In this document: piece after piece, positions 13,968-21,981 of the stretch
How the letters are laid out: the number at the start of each line of letters is the position of its first letter
Position numbering within the stretch: the first letter of the stretch is position 1
Origin: a virus
Virus record (IMG/VR): IMGVR_UViG_3300028766_000014
Location: 1 to 42,743 of that record
Direction: 5' to 3' (one strand)
Length of the DNA: 42,743 bases
Notes under the pieces: generated by a model
Databases searched by the model: none
Told to the model about the DNA's origin: nothing
The model's input: the letters and a program-made list of their open reading frames with translations, nothing else
Position numbers and translations under genes: made by a program

Positions 13968-14284
13968 TTCCAGATGATCTGAAAGCTATTTACGCACAGT
14001 CTCAGTTAGACACCAGTATTGGGCAGCTCAATTTAGTGGGAGAGCTTATTGAGCGCGTAGGGAAGGCCGAGCAGTGTCTAGCTACGCAGAACGCAAAACT
14101 TGCTGCAGTTACGCAGTGGCTAAAAGATAACCAACAGGACGTGTTTAGGCGTGGGATTTGGGACGTTATTGTCAAAGCAGAGAATTCTGTAAAGAAGCAA
14201 AGACGCCAGACGGAGCATTGCTGCGCACAAGTGACCGATTGTGACTGCATTTGGCGTGAACCCGAGTTAGGGATGCCACGATGA
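13964..14284 (+). CDS. Helical protein with C-terminal Cys cluster (106 aa)
   Basis: GTGA overlap. A long helical body (LVGELIERVGKAEQCLATQN) ends with HCCAQVTDCDC, a possible metal site. Coupled to the next gene by ATGA. Function unknown. Confidence 0.6.
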   Translation: MIPDDLKAIYAQSQLDTSIGQLNLVGELIERVGKAEQCLATQNAKLAAVTQWLKDNQQDVFRRGIWDVIVKAENSVKKQRRQTEHCCAQVTDCDCIWREPELGMPR

Positions 14285-14427
14285 CATTTCTTATAATGAC
14301 CTTGGCAGCTGTGTGGGAGCAGATTAAGCACCCATGGTGGTCATCTACTCGCTGTGTAGATGCGGTAGAGTTGCGGCGTGTGTACCGGATGATGCCACCA
14401 AAGAAGGAGCGTACAAAGTGCGATTGA
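14281..14427 (+). CDS. 48-aa protein, paralogue of 10603-10731
   Basis: ATGA overlap. A hydrophobic N-terminus (FLIMTLAAVWEQI) is followed by WWSSTRCVDAVELRR, matching the gene at 10603, and a basic tail. Last gene before the rtcB promoter. Confidence 0.6.
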   Translation: MTFLIMTLAAVWEQIKHPWWSSTRCVDAVELRRVYRMMPPKKERTKCD

Positions 14428-14449
14428 TGGCTTTGCAGTCGTGATGAGG

Positions 14450-14455
14450 TATAAT
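14450..14455 (+). promoter_or_regulatory. -10 box giving a likely leaderless rtcB transcript
   Basis: TATAAT ends 7 bases before the GTG of rtcB, so transcription should start at or next to the first codon. No ribosome site lies between. The only -35-like match is a weak TTGATG at 14425. Confidence 0.6.
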
Positions 14456-14462
14456 TAAGCTC

Positions 14463-15650
14463 GTGAACATTCTAAGTGAAAAGGTAGTTGCCTTTGGCGA
14501 GCATGATGAGAACACTCGCCAGCAGATTCTCACAGCGGCGCAGGACAAGCGTGTAGTTCGCGCTGCACTTATGCCTGATGGGCACTACGGCTACAATGTG
14601 CCCATCGGAGGAGTGCTCGCCTACAAAGACGCTATCAGTCCTTCTGGAGTTGGGTTTGATATTGCCTGCGGCAATAAGGCAGTACGGCTTGATGTGCACG
14701 GGTTCGAAACACGCCCGCATATTGCTGCCATTATGGATGAGGTATTCAAGGTCATCAGCTTTGGTGTAGGCCGCAAGAATAATGAGAAAGTTGATGCGGC
14801 GGTGCTGGACAAGAGCGGCCTGGGGTGGTATCTCGAGTCTACAAAGCCACTTTATGACAAAGCAGCTGCGCAACTTGGAACAGTGGGCTCAGGCAATCAT
14901 TATGTGGATATATTCACCGATGAAGCTGACCGTGTTTGGATCGGTGTACACTTTGGCTCGCGTGGATTTGGGCATGGTATTGCCACTTGGTTTCTGAAAG
15001 CTGCAGGTGCAAGTCAAGATATGGCCGCAGCACCATGCGTACTCGACATCAACAGCGATCTTGGCCAGCAGTACATTCATGCTATGAGTCTTGCTGGGCA
15101 GTATGCCTATGCTGGGCGTGATTGGGTGTGTGAACGTGTGGCCAAGATTATTGGCGGTAAAGTACTAGAGAGTATCCACAACCACCACAACTATGCATGG
15201 CTTGAAGAGCACAATGGCGAAGACTTGTGGGTCGTGCGCAAGGGTGCCACACCGGCATATCCTGGGCAGAAGTGCTTTGTTGGTGGATCACTTGGTGAGC
15301 AGTCTGTGATACTTGCGGGCATTGAAAGCACGGAGTCTAGCCTGACGCTCAGTTCGACTGTCCATGGTGCGGGCCGGGCAATGGGCCGCAAAGAGGCCAC
15401 TGGTACGTTCGACCGTAAGACCGGAGAATGTAAGCGTCCTGGCAAGGTTACCCAAGAGATGCTGCAAGGCTGGGTAGACCGCTCAGGCATTGAGTTGCGG
15501 GGAGCAGGCCTGGACGAGAGCACTGACTGCTATAAGCGGCTCGACAGTGTACTAGGCTACGTGTCCAACCAAGTGCGTATTTTGCATAGACTGACTCCCA
15601 TTGGTGTGGCCATGGCTGGAAAAGACACTTTTGACCCGTACAAGGACTGA
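14463..15650 (+). CDS. rtcB: RtcB-type RNA ligase (395 aa)
   Basis: It joins RNA 2',3'-cyclic phosphate or 3'-phosphate ends to 5'-OH ends through a GMP-linked histidine. The RtcB motifs are present in order: SGVGFDIACG with the metal-binding D66 and C69, GSGNHY (N145, H146), H163 in GVHFGSRG, the HNHHNYA metal site near 239-242, GATPA near 261, GSLGEQSVI, and STVHGAGRAMGR with the GMP-accepting H301. Length is normal for short bacterial RtcB. GTG start sits directly behind a promoter with no ribosome site. With the RlaP-like protein and a phage tRNA, the likely job is mending tRNAs cut by host anticodon nucleases. Confidence 0.93.
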   Translation: MNILSEKVVAFGEHDENTRQQILTAAQDKRVVRAALMPDGHYGYNVPIGGVLAYKDAISPSGVGFDIACGNKAVRLDVHGFETRPHIAAIMDEVFKVISFGVGRKNNEKVDAAVLDKSGLGWYLESTKPLYDKAAAQLGTVGSGNHYVDIFTDEADRVWIGVHFGSRGFGHGIATWFLKAAGASQDMAAAPCVLDINSDLGQQYIHAMSLAGQYAYAGRDWVCERVAKIIGGKVLESIHNHHNYAWLEEHNGEDLWVVRKGATPAYPGQKCFVGGSLGEQSVILAGIESTESSLTLSSTVHGAGRAMGRKEATGTFDRKTGECKRPGKVTQEMLQGWVDRSGIELRGAGLDESTDCYKRLDSVLGYVSNQVRILHRLTPIGVAMAGKDTFDPYKD

Positions 15651-15661
15651 TGTGGTACAAT
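15631..15661 (+). promoter_or_regulatory. Probable promoter at the end of rtcB
   Basis: TTGACC (15631-15636) and TACAAT (15656-15661) with a 19-base spacer, just before the ribosome site TAAGGAC of the next gene. Spacer is long, so moderate support. Confidence 0.4.
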
Positions 15662-15679
15662 TAGATGTATAAGGACACT

Positions 15680-17242
15680 ATGAAATCCAAAATCTGCAGT
15701 ACACAGCATGATGTAGACTACTCGGCATTGCTTAGCAGTGTCGTAGAGCACTTCAACACTGTCACTCGTAACCAAGCCAATCTTTTCACTACTGATATTG
15801 ACGGAGACAAGCTCTGGCTCTACTACCTGAACAACTTAGACGAAGACATTCGTCAGCAGCATAACTGCCATTGCTGTAAGAGTTTCATTACTCGTTATGG
15901 TGGGCTGGTTGTTATCAATGAAGATGGCACCACTACATCAGCACTGTGGCCAAAGAATGAGACTCTCAGCATCTATGCAGATGCTTTCTGCGGGTTGAGA
16001 CTTGTGGCTGAGCAGGCCAAAGTGACTGGGGTGTTCTACGGTAAGACTCCAGTGCTTGGTACGCCGCAGACTGGTACATGGTCGCATATTGCAGTTACTG
16101 CCAGCAGGTTCCAGAATATGGACCGCTTGCTTATGGCTAGTCAGCACATGGCCGCTACTGTGCAGTCTTACCAAACTGTGCTAAGCACATTGTTCGACAA
16201 GGCCGGTAGCAAAGAGAACCTCGACCAGATGATCCGTGTGTTTGAAGCCGCAGCCTTACCGCGCTCAGAGAAGTTCATCGAGCCCATTAAGTGGCTTCGT
16301 AAATTGCATGATCGCCCTAAAGGTAAACTAGGTGCTAATGTCCTATGGCGTGAAATGGCAGCTGTACCTGAAGGCTTCTTGCACCCGCGCGCCTCTGTTG
16401 TTTGGCCGTTGTTGGAGACACTACAAGCGGGCGGAGACTTTGAGGATATCAAGCGGCAGTTCATCAAAATGGCAGATCCGCTCCATTATCAACGTCCACA
16501 AGCAGCACCTACAGCTGGCAACATCAAGCAAGCTGAAGAAGTGATCGCCAAACTTGGCATTGCAAAGAGCCTAGAGCGCCGGTTCGCGCGCCTGGAAGAC
16601 CTTACTACGAAGGTTTGGTTGCCAAAGGTTTCGGAAGCCCATGTGGAGGATCCTGGCTCCGTCTTTGGGCATCTTAAAGCTAGGGGCGCCACGCAGAAGA
16701 GCCTTCCGCTAGACCTGCCGGCTAAGACCATGACTTGGGAGAAGTTCGTCGACCGCATATTGCCTACAGTGCAGAAGCTGGAGTTCTATGCACCTAACCG
16801 TGGCAACTACTGCGCATTGCTAACGGCGGTGCATGCTGATGCGCCCAATATCATGAAGTGGAGTAATCCTGTATCGTGGTACGTCTACCACCCTAGAAGC
16901 TTCGCGCGGGACTGGGGCTTGTCCTCTATGCTCTGGAAGCAGGTGACAGCCGTAGTAGACACTCCCAACAAGTGGGACGGAAAAGACTACCTTGCAGAAG
17001 GCATAGTGCTTGTGCTTAAGAACTGTGTAGACCGGCGAAGTGGACAAGGAAATGCATTGTTTCCAGAAAATCTGCGAGGTGATTTGTACAGTGTACGCTC
17101 GACCATCGAAGCGTACAGCAGAAGCGCTGAGATACAAGGCCGCGAAGAAGCCACAGCCTGTGGTTACATGATCCGTAAAGAGTCTTGCAGTATCGGGCTG
17201 CGTGCTGACGGGCAAGTCTACGTGGTGGACAGATGGGAGTAG
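15680..17242 (+). CDS. Large conserved-looking phage protein of unknown function (520 aa)
   Basis: I prefer ATG 15680, which follows TAAGGAC, over ATG 15665, which sits almost on the promoter. The N-terminus has a Cys/His cluster (HNCHCCKSF, about residues 56-64), then a domain with FYGKTPVLGTPQTGTWSH. A long helical middle follows and a C-terminal domain ends SIGLRADGQVYVVDRW. I do not recognise a named family. It is soluble and well-formed, with no signal peptide. Its position between rtcB and the NAD+ cassette suggests the same accessory programme. Confidence 0.7.
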   Translation: MKSKICSTQHDVDYSALLSSVVEHFNTVTRNQANLFTTDIDGDKLWLYYLNNLDEDIRQQHNCHCCKSFITRYGGLVVINEDGTTTSALWPKNETLSIYADAFCGLRLVAEQAKVTGVFYGKTPVLGTPQTGTWSHIAVTASRFQNMDRLLMASQHMAATVQSYQTVLSTLFDKAGSKENLDQMIRVFEAAALPRSEKFIEPIKWLRKLHDRPKGKLGANVLWREMAAVPEGFLHPRASVVWPLLETLQAGGDFEDIKRQFIKMADPLHYQRPQAAPTAGNIKQAEEVIAKLGIAKSLERRFARLEDLTTKVWLPKVSEAHVEDPGSVFGHLKARGATQKSLPLDLPAKTMTWEKFVDRILPTVQKLEFYAPNRGNYCALLTAVHADAPNIMKWSNPVSWYVYHPRSFARDWGLSSMLWKQVTAVVDTPNKWDGKDYLAEGIVLVLKNCVDRRSGQGNALFPENLRGDLYSVRSTIEAYSRSAEIQGREEATACGYMIRKESCSIGLRADGQVYVVDRWE

Positions 17243-17373
17243 TTGCTGAAGTTCTCATTGGCGTCTTTTGTCTACTGAGCCTAGGAGCGTTGTTTCTAGG
17301 CCCAGTAAAAGTAGACTGGCATAGTATGGACAAGGATCCTGAAATGAATCCTGGATTGGACGATGATGATTAA
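17233..17373 (+). CDS. 46-aa single-pass membrane protein
   Basis: ATG overlaps the end of the previous gene by 10 bases. One hydrophobic helix (VVAEVLIGVFCLLSLGALFL) is followed by an acidic tail ending in four Asp. It overlaps the next start. Function unknown. Confidence 0.55.
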   Translation: MGVVAEVLIGVFCLLSLGALFLGPVKVDWHSMDKDPEMNPGLDDDD

Positions 17374-18187
17374 GATCTATAATGACGATTTCAAGCTAAG
17401 TCGGTTTAAGTTCTCTGGCGGCGAGTTGCAAGTGCGCGTAGCCGTGGAGGGCCTAGCGCTCGCTCCAGGCAGCGTAACCCTCAGTGCTGACCTGCACAGC
17501 TCTGACGATATTATGGAGCTTATTCTCACAGTAGACGCTCTACGCCGGGAGCTGCCCGCAGGAACTCCTTTTCATCTTGTTTGCCCGTACTTGCCTTACG
17601 CACGGCAGGATAGAGTATGCGCACCAGGCGAGGCACTGAGCGTCAGTGTGATGACTGATCTCATCAATCTCTGCGGGTTCCACTCTGTCAAGCTATGGGA
17701 TGTGCATAGCGACGTCAGCCTCGCATTGCTGCGGCGCGTCATTAATGTGCACCAGAAGGACTTTGTCAGCTTAGTGCACTGGGACCCGGGAACTATTTTG
17801 GTAGCTCCTGACGCCGGAGCGCGTAAGAAGACGGCCGAAGTAGCGAAGCTTCTGGGACTACAGATGATCACCGCCGATAAGACTCGCAGCGTAGAGACAG
17901 GCGCCATTACAAGCACTGTGGTGCATTTTGATGGCATACCAGTAGAAGAACTGGCCAAGAAGGACTTTCTCATTGTGGACGATATCTGTGACGGCGGCCG
18001 GACGTTCATCGAGCTAGCAAAAGTGCTGCGTCCATGGACTACTGGCAAGATTTACCTGTATGTCACGCACGGCATTTTCAGCAATGGGCTGGACGTATTC
18101 AATAGCTTGATTGATGGTGTGTATACGGCCAATCCGTTCCCAAAAGTGGACCTCAATCACAAACTGCTGACGGTGGTGTCTGCATGA
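17363..18187 (+). CDS. PRPP-synthetase-like diphosphokinase (possible Adps of an NAD+ reconstitution pathway) (274 aa)
   Basis: Ribose-phosphate pyrophosphokinase fold: CPYLPYARQDR (74-84) with the ATP-site Arg-Gln-Asp, the metal His in WDVHSD (112-117), APDAGARKK (148-156), the catalytic-loop residues ADKTR (171-175), and the phosphoribosyl loop VDDICDGGRTF (205-215). At 274 aa it is shorter than cellular Prs (about 315). In phages such genes next to a nicotinamide transferase can be ADP-ribose pyrophosphokinases (Adps, NARP1); plain PRPP synthesis is the alternative. The partner lies two genes on, in a fully overlapping trio. Confidence 0.85.
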   Translation: MMIKIYNDDFKLSRFKFSGGELQVRVAVEGLALAPGSVTLSADLHSSDDIMELILTVDALRRELPAGTPFHLVCPYLPYARQDRVCAPGEALSVSVMTDLINLCGFHSVKLWDVHSDVSLALLRRVINVHQKDFVSLVHWDPGTILVAPDAGARKKTAEVAKLLGLQMITADKTRSVETGAITSTVVHFDGIPVEELAKKDFLIVDDICDGGRTFIELAKVLRPWTTGKIYLYVTHGIFSNGLDVFNSLIDGVYTANPFPKVDLNHKLLTVVSA

Positions 18188-18603
18188 ATGACCCTTACCT
18201 GTATCAAGAACTGTGTTTTAACCGCTTGCTAGCTGAGTATCGCCTGCATAAGCGGCTGATCGTGGCGGTAGACTTTGACGATACCGTGTTTGACTTTCAC
18301 AAGGCTGGATACCAGTATGAAGCCGTACTGCGGTTGCTGCGTCGTTGCACGGCCCTGGGTTTCTACATCACGCTCTTTACTTGCAGTGACCCATCAGAGT
18401 ATGCCAGGCAAATAGCCTACTTGCTTGATTATGGCGTGCTGGTGACGAGCGTGAATGAGAACCCAGTCCAACTGCCATTTGGCAATCATGGCAAGCCGTA
18501 CTACAACATTCTGTTGGATGACCGCGCTGGATTGTGCGCCGCCTATCAAACCCTGGAGAGCGTAGCGACCCAGGCCGAAGCAGACAAGGAGCACGTCGAA
18601 TGA
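18184..18603 (+). CDS. HAD-superfamily phosphatase-like protein (139 aa)
   Basis: AVDFDDTVFDF (about 29-39) supplies the nucleophile Asp and the second Asp of HAD motif I. TLFTCSD is motif II, and ILLDDRAG near residue 110 is motif IV with its Asp pair. The small cap and 139-aa length fit a compact HAD phosphatase. ATGA overlaps on both sides bind it between the kinase and the nicotinamide transferase, so it probably acts on a phosphorylated intermediate or by-product of that pathway; this is inferred from position. Confidence 0.8.
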   Translation: MNDPYLYQELCFNRLLAEYRLHKRLIVAVDFDDTVFDFHKAGYQYEAVLRLLRRCTALGFYITLFTCSDPSEYARQIAYLLDYGVLVTSVNENPVQLPFGNHGKPYYNILLDDRAGLCAAYQTLESVATQAEADKEHVE

Positions 18604-20075
18604 ACATCTTTATGCCGCATGCAAAAGACTTCTACAAGAGTGGGCACGTCTTTCAGTATCCTAAAGGAACAGAGTACGTTTACAGCAATTGGACCTGCCG
18701 CAGTGATAAGTGGGCCAGCGTACTACCGGACTTCGCGCATAAGGTGGTGTTCTTCGGCTTGCAGGGAGTTTGTCAGTGGATGCTGATCGACGATTGGAAC
18801 ACTAGCTTCTTCAGCCAGCCACTTAAGGAAGTAGTAAACAAGTATCGACGTCGTATGGATAAAGCTCTTGGCACTGGCCGAGTGACCGTAGACCATATCG
18901 CCGCGCTTCACGTCTTGGGCTATTTACCTGCGCGCATCAAGGCATTGCCGGAGGGTAGCCGGGTAGATACCCGTGTGCCAATGTGGACAATCGTCAATAC
19001 TTTGCCCGAGTTCTTTTGGGTCACCAACTTCTTGGAGACCCAGCTGAGTGCTGAGCTCTGGTTGCCGCTAACCAGTGCTACTACGGCGTACGAATATCGG
19101 CGCTTGTTTGATAAGTACGCCGAGCTTACCGGGGCCGTCAAGGCATTTGTGCCGTGGCAGGGACACGACTTCAGTATGCGTGGTATGACTGGTATCACTA
19201 GCGCGACACAGTCTGGTGCCGCACATTTGCTCAGTTTCACAGGCACAGATACTATCACTGCCATTGACTACTTGGAAGACTACTACCACGGAGAGGCGAC
19301 ATTCGTAGGCGGCAGTGTACCTGCCACAGAGCACTCAGTAATGTGCATGGGAGGCGCGGCAGACGAGTTGGAGACATACCGACGGCTCATTACTGAGGTC
19401 TATCCAGATGGTGTAGTCAGCATCGTCAGTGATACATGGGACTTTTGGCGCGTGCTTACTATCACGCTTAGAAAGCTAAAGGCGGAGATACTGGAGCGTG
19501 ACGGCAAAGTGGTTATCAGACCAGATTCAGGTGACCCAGTCAAGATTATCTGTGGTGATCAAGATGCAAAGCCAGGCACACCAGAGTACAAAGGCGCTGT
19601 ACAATGTCTCTGGGAGATTTTTGGCGGTACAGTAACCCACAAGTGCTACGATACACTGGACTCTCACATTGGGCTGATCTACGGCGACAGTATAAGTCTT
19701 GAACGTGCTCAGGAGATTCTCGCGCGTTTAGAGGCGAAGGGTTTTTCTAGTGATAATATCGTATTCGGTATTGGAAGCTACACTTACCAACATGTAACGC
19801 GCGATACGTTCGGAACGGCTATCAAAGCGACCTGGGGCGCAGTGAACGGAGAACCACGTGAGTTGTTCAAAGATCCTAAGACTGACAATGGTGTAAAGAA
19901 GTCTTTGTGCGGCCTCATTCGTGTAGAATATGAGGATGGACACTATATGGCATATGACCGTCAGGCTCCAGACCAAGAGCAGGGCGGCCTGCTAGAGCCG
20001 GTATTTGAAGACGGCCTACTAGTTAGAAGCCAGTCTTTGCAGGAGATTCGTATGAGGCTACATAGTGCTGGGTAA
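18600..20075 (+). CDS. nadV: Nicotinamide phosphoribosyltransferase family (NadV/NAMPT; possible Namat) (491 aa)
   Basis: Full-length NAMPT-like enzyme. Landmarks are GHDFSMRGM (188-196), SGAAHLLSFTGTDT (205-218), GGSVPATEHS with the catalytic His245 (the equivalent of human NAMPT His247), SDTWDFW (278-284) and RPDSGDP (307-313). It joins nicotinamide to a pyrophosphorylated ribose: PRPP gives NMN (classic), or ADP-ribose pyrophosphate gives NAD+ directly (Namat of NARP1). No NMN adenylyltransferase is seen in the window, which favours the second reading. ATG 18600 overlaps the HAD stop. Confidence 0.92.
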   Translation: MNIFMPHAKDFYKSGHVFQYPKGTEYVYSNWTCRSDKWASVLPDFAHKVVFFGLQGVCQWMLIDDWNTSFFSQPLKEVVNKYRRRMDKALGTGRVTVDHIAALHVLGYLPARIKALPEGSRVDTRVPMWTIVNTLPEFFWVTNFLETQLSAELWLPLTSATTAYEYRRLFDKYAELTGAVKAFVPWQGHDFSMRGMTGITSATQSGAAHLLSFTGTDTITAIDYLEDYYHGEATFVGGSVPATEHSVMCMGGAADELETYRRLITEVYPDGVVSIVSDTWDFWRVLTITLRKLKAEILERDGKVVIRPDSGDPVKIICGDQDAKPGTPEYKGAVQCLWEIFGGTVTHKCYDTLDSHIGLIYGDSISLERAQEILARLEAKGFSSDNIVFGIGSYTYQHVTRDTFGTAIKATWGAVNGEPRELFKDPKTDNGVKKSLCGLIRVEYEDGHYMAYDRQAPDQEQGGLLEPVFEDGLLVRSQSLQEIRMRLHSAG

Positions 20076-20100
20076 TGAAGTTCCTTGCGCTACGCGCGCA

Positions 20101-20271
20101 GTGACCATAGTAGAGATGACGCCGTGTGCTGAGGCTGAACTGCGTCCGGCTAAATCTCATCGGATGCTTTGCGATGCTCACGCTAGCAAGTTAGTAGAAG
20201 AAGATGGCGACTGGGTGCGCGGGCAAAAGCTACCACTTACTACAACCATACTTTGTCAGTGGGGAAGGTGA
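20101..20271 (+). CDS. Small Cys/His protein (56 aa, GTG start)
   Basis: The frame is open from 20065, but protein-like sequence begins near GTG 20101 (TIVEMTPCAEAELRP, then CDAHASKL). That GTG overlaps the stop of a nine-codon frame starting at ATG 20075 (MKFLALRAQ), which itself overlaps the nadV stop, so a leader may couple the two. Function unknown. Confidence 0.5.
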   Translation: MTIVEMTPCAEAELRPAKSHRMLCDAHASKLVEEDGDWVRGQKLPLTTTILCQWGR

Positions 20272-20272
20272 T

Positions 20273-20518
20273 ATGATCACGCAGCAAGTAGAGTGTGATA
20301 TTTGTAAAGCTTTAAAGAAAGAAGTAAACCACTGGTATGTAGTGTGCCCTGTTGGTTCTAGTGTCCGATTACATACATGGAGCTCGGCGGATACTATGGG
20401 ACTGCTGCGAAAGCCTCGTGTAATACACTGCTGTGGCCAGGCGTGTTTGCACAAAGCGTTAGATCAGTGGGTAAACAGGAAAGCGGAGGTAGTAGATGTT
20501 TTTGAAGAAAAAGCGTAG
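20273..20518 (+). CDS. Zinc-finger-like small protein (81 aa)
   Basis: Start ATG follows GGGGAAGGTGAT. CDIC (about 8-11) and HCCGQACLHK (about 53-62) form a likely zinc site resembling a common small phage protein pattern. Function unknown. Confidence 0.6.
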   Translation: MITQQVECDICKALKKEVNHWYVVCPVGSSVRLHTWSSADTMGLLRKPRVIHCCGQACLHKALDQWVNRKAEVVDVFEEKA

Positions 20519-20687
20519 TATGCGCATTTACACAATCAGTTTTACAGACAGCAATGACGCAGTTAATCATGCTGCCGAAGATGTCATGCTAGGTAAAGAG
20601 TGGACACTTTTACTAGTCGGTAAGAGAACAGTAGCTGCTATACGCACAGATACAATCGATACAGTTCTTTCGGAGCCTGTTGACTAA
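20496..20687 (+). CDS. Unknown protein (63 aa)
   Basis: ATG 20496 is chosen for the strong GCGGAGGTAGTAG site. The basic N-terminus (LKKKRSMR) is followed by an alpha/beta body (EWTLLLVGKRTVAAIRTDTI). Function unknown. Confidence 0.55.
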   Translation: MFLKKKRSMRIYTISFTDSNDAVNHAAEDVMLGKEWTLLLVGKRTVAAIRTDTIDTVLSEPVD

Positions 20688-21007
20688 TGACACCCTATGC
20701 AGTTATGCTTGTAAAGCCGAATGATGGAGATGTGGCTATTAGAAAACGGTTTCAGATGCAGAGTAAGAAGCAGCATCCAGATCGTGACGGGGCTAATGGC
20801 CAACCAGGGTCGGAGTGGTTTAGTTTGGCAGCAGCTTATAGCCAGATAAAAACAGAAGGTCTACGTACTGCTTGGGCCGCCAAGAACAACCTACTAAGTA
20901 GGCTATGCAAGCCGTGCAGTGGTCTTGGTGTGCGTGGAACACGCATTGGTGGTGGCAAGATTATAGTCTGCGATAAGTGTAACGGCGAAGGGCGGTTAGT
21001 AAAGTGA
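20687..21007 (+). CDS. DnaJ-like protein with Cys-rich tail (106 aa)
   Basis: A J domain (TPYAVMLV, IRKRFQMQSKKQHPDRDG with H30-P31-D32) is followed by CKPCSGLG and CDKCNGEG, the two halves of a single DnaJ CxxCxGxG zinc module. This is a miniature DnaJ lacking the substrate-binding domains. It shares the unusual QHPDRDGANGxPG stretch with 11748-11918. Probably recruits host DnaK; target unknown. Confidence 0.8.
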   Translation: MTPYAVMLVKPNDGDVAIRKRFQMQSKKQHPDRDGANGQPGSEWFSLAAAYSQIKTEGLRTAWAAKNNLLSRLCKPCSGLGVRGTRIGGGKIIVCDKCNGEGRLVK

Positions 21008-21174
21008 CGGGCGTGGATAGTGCCATAAGCAGGTTTGAGACTAGGCTTGAAGCTCTGCTAGACGAGCTAAACGAGATTGAGAAGCGAATCTTTTTGGTAG
21101 CAGCTAAGCGGTCATTCGATGCAATTTACGAGCAGTACAATGCGGATGTGATGGCGAAGCCAATTGGTGTATAA
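21004..21174 (+). CDS. Helical protein (56 aa, GTG start)
   Basis: GTGA overlap. Almost entirely helical (RFETRLEALLDELNEIEKRI). Its last codons contain the -10 box of the next transcription unit. Function unknown. Confidence 0.55.
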   Translation: MTGVDSAISRFETRLEALLDELNEIEKRIFLVAAKRSFDAIYEQYNADVMAKPIGV

Positions 21175-21175
21175 T
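21170..21175 (+). promoter_or_regulatory. -10 box
   Basis: TATAAT preceded by GG-TG, followed within 8 bases by the ribosome site TAAGGAGG and ATG 21196. No convincing -35. Confidence 0.45.
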
Positions 21176-21195
21176 AGACATAAGGAGGCTTGTCA

Positions 21196-21702
21196 ATGGC
21201 CGCCAAAAAGAAGAGTGAGGCTCTAGCACCAGAAAGAGCTTCAGATGTGGTCTACAAACCAAACACAGTTCTATGCTGGGAATCATTTTTTCAGTGCCAG
21301 CGTCACCCAATGCTGCGGTCACAATTGCTTACGGCGCTTATGGCTGGCACACCTCTCAGCCTAGAGTGGCTGCCTACACCAATGCTGCTTGATGTTGTGC
21401 TAGTCTGTACTGCTGCGCGTAATCACTGCGATGCAGAAATCATTGATGATTATCGTGGGCTGCTTGACAAAGTGAATGAGCTATGGAGCCAGCCTAATTG
21501 GAGCTGCAAAGTATTTAGCAGTATTCACGGCAGTAGAGCTAATAGCATACTGCAAGGGTCGGCAGAGTTTACTTGCACAGAAGAGCTCTATATACCTGCG
21601 ATGGTAGACTGGTACTTGACGCATGAGCCACCACAGTATCTAGCTGTAGAGTTTGAGACCGATGCGCAGGAAAAAGCGTGGCGGAAGAAGTATAAAAAGT
21701 AG
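21196..21702 (+). CDS. Unknown protein (168 aa)
   Basis: Start chosen for TAAGGAGG 8 bases upstream. A Lys/Ala N-terminus precedes a helical body (MLRSQLLTALMAGTPLSLEW, DVVLVCTAARNHCDAEI) and a Lys-rich tail. Soluble; first gene of a unit leading to the DNA ligase. No family recognised. Confidence 0.6.
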   Translation: MAAKKKSEALAPERASDVVYKPNTVLCWESFFQCQRHPMLRSQLLTALMAGTPLSLEWLPTPMLLDVVLVCTAARNHCDAEIIDDYRGLLDKVNELWSQPNWSCKVFSSIHGSRANSILQGSAEFTCTEELYIPAMVDWYLTHEPPQYLAVEFETDAQEKAWRKKYKK

Positions 21703-21720
21703 CTCCAAAGGAGAGTTTAC

Positions 21721-21981
21721 GTGTTTACATCCATGAATTGCCTGTCTAAGAAGCAGTTACGCCTGGCCGTCCAGCAAGGCATGCCCATCATTGCTTACTC
21801 GCCCGTTATGACTATGCCGGCAGTAACTGGCCGAGTGCGCGTAGAAGGCCCTTGGCCCGGTACGCACGTGCCTGTGGAAGAGATTCGCGGCAAGCATGGG
21901 CGTATGAAGCCGCGTGAGATCGTCAAGCCTTGGCACGCTGACGTTATAGTATGCGACATGGCAATTGTGGAGGTGTGCTGA
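21721..21981 (+). CDS. Unknown protein (86 aa, GTG start)
   Basis: GTG follows AAAGGAGAGTTTAC. Beta-rich with GPWPGTHVPVEEIRGKHGRM in the middle and WHADVIVCDMAIVEV at the end. Function unknown. Confidence 0.6.
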   Translation: MFTSMNCLSKKQLRLAVQQGMPIIAYSPVMTMPAVTGRVRVEGPWPGTHVPVEEIRGKHGRMKPREIVKPWHADVIVCDMAIVEVC

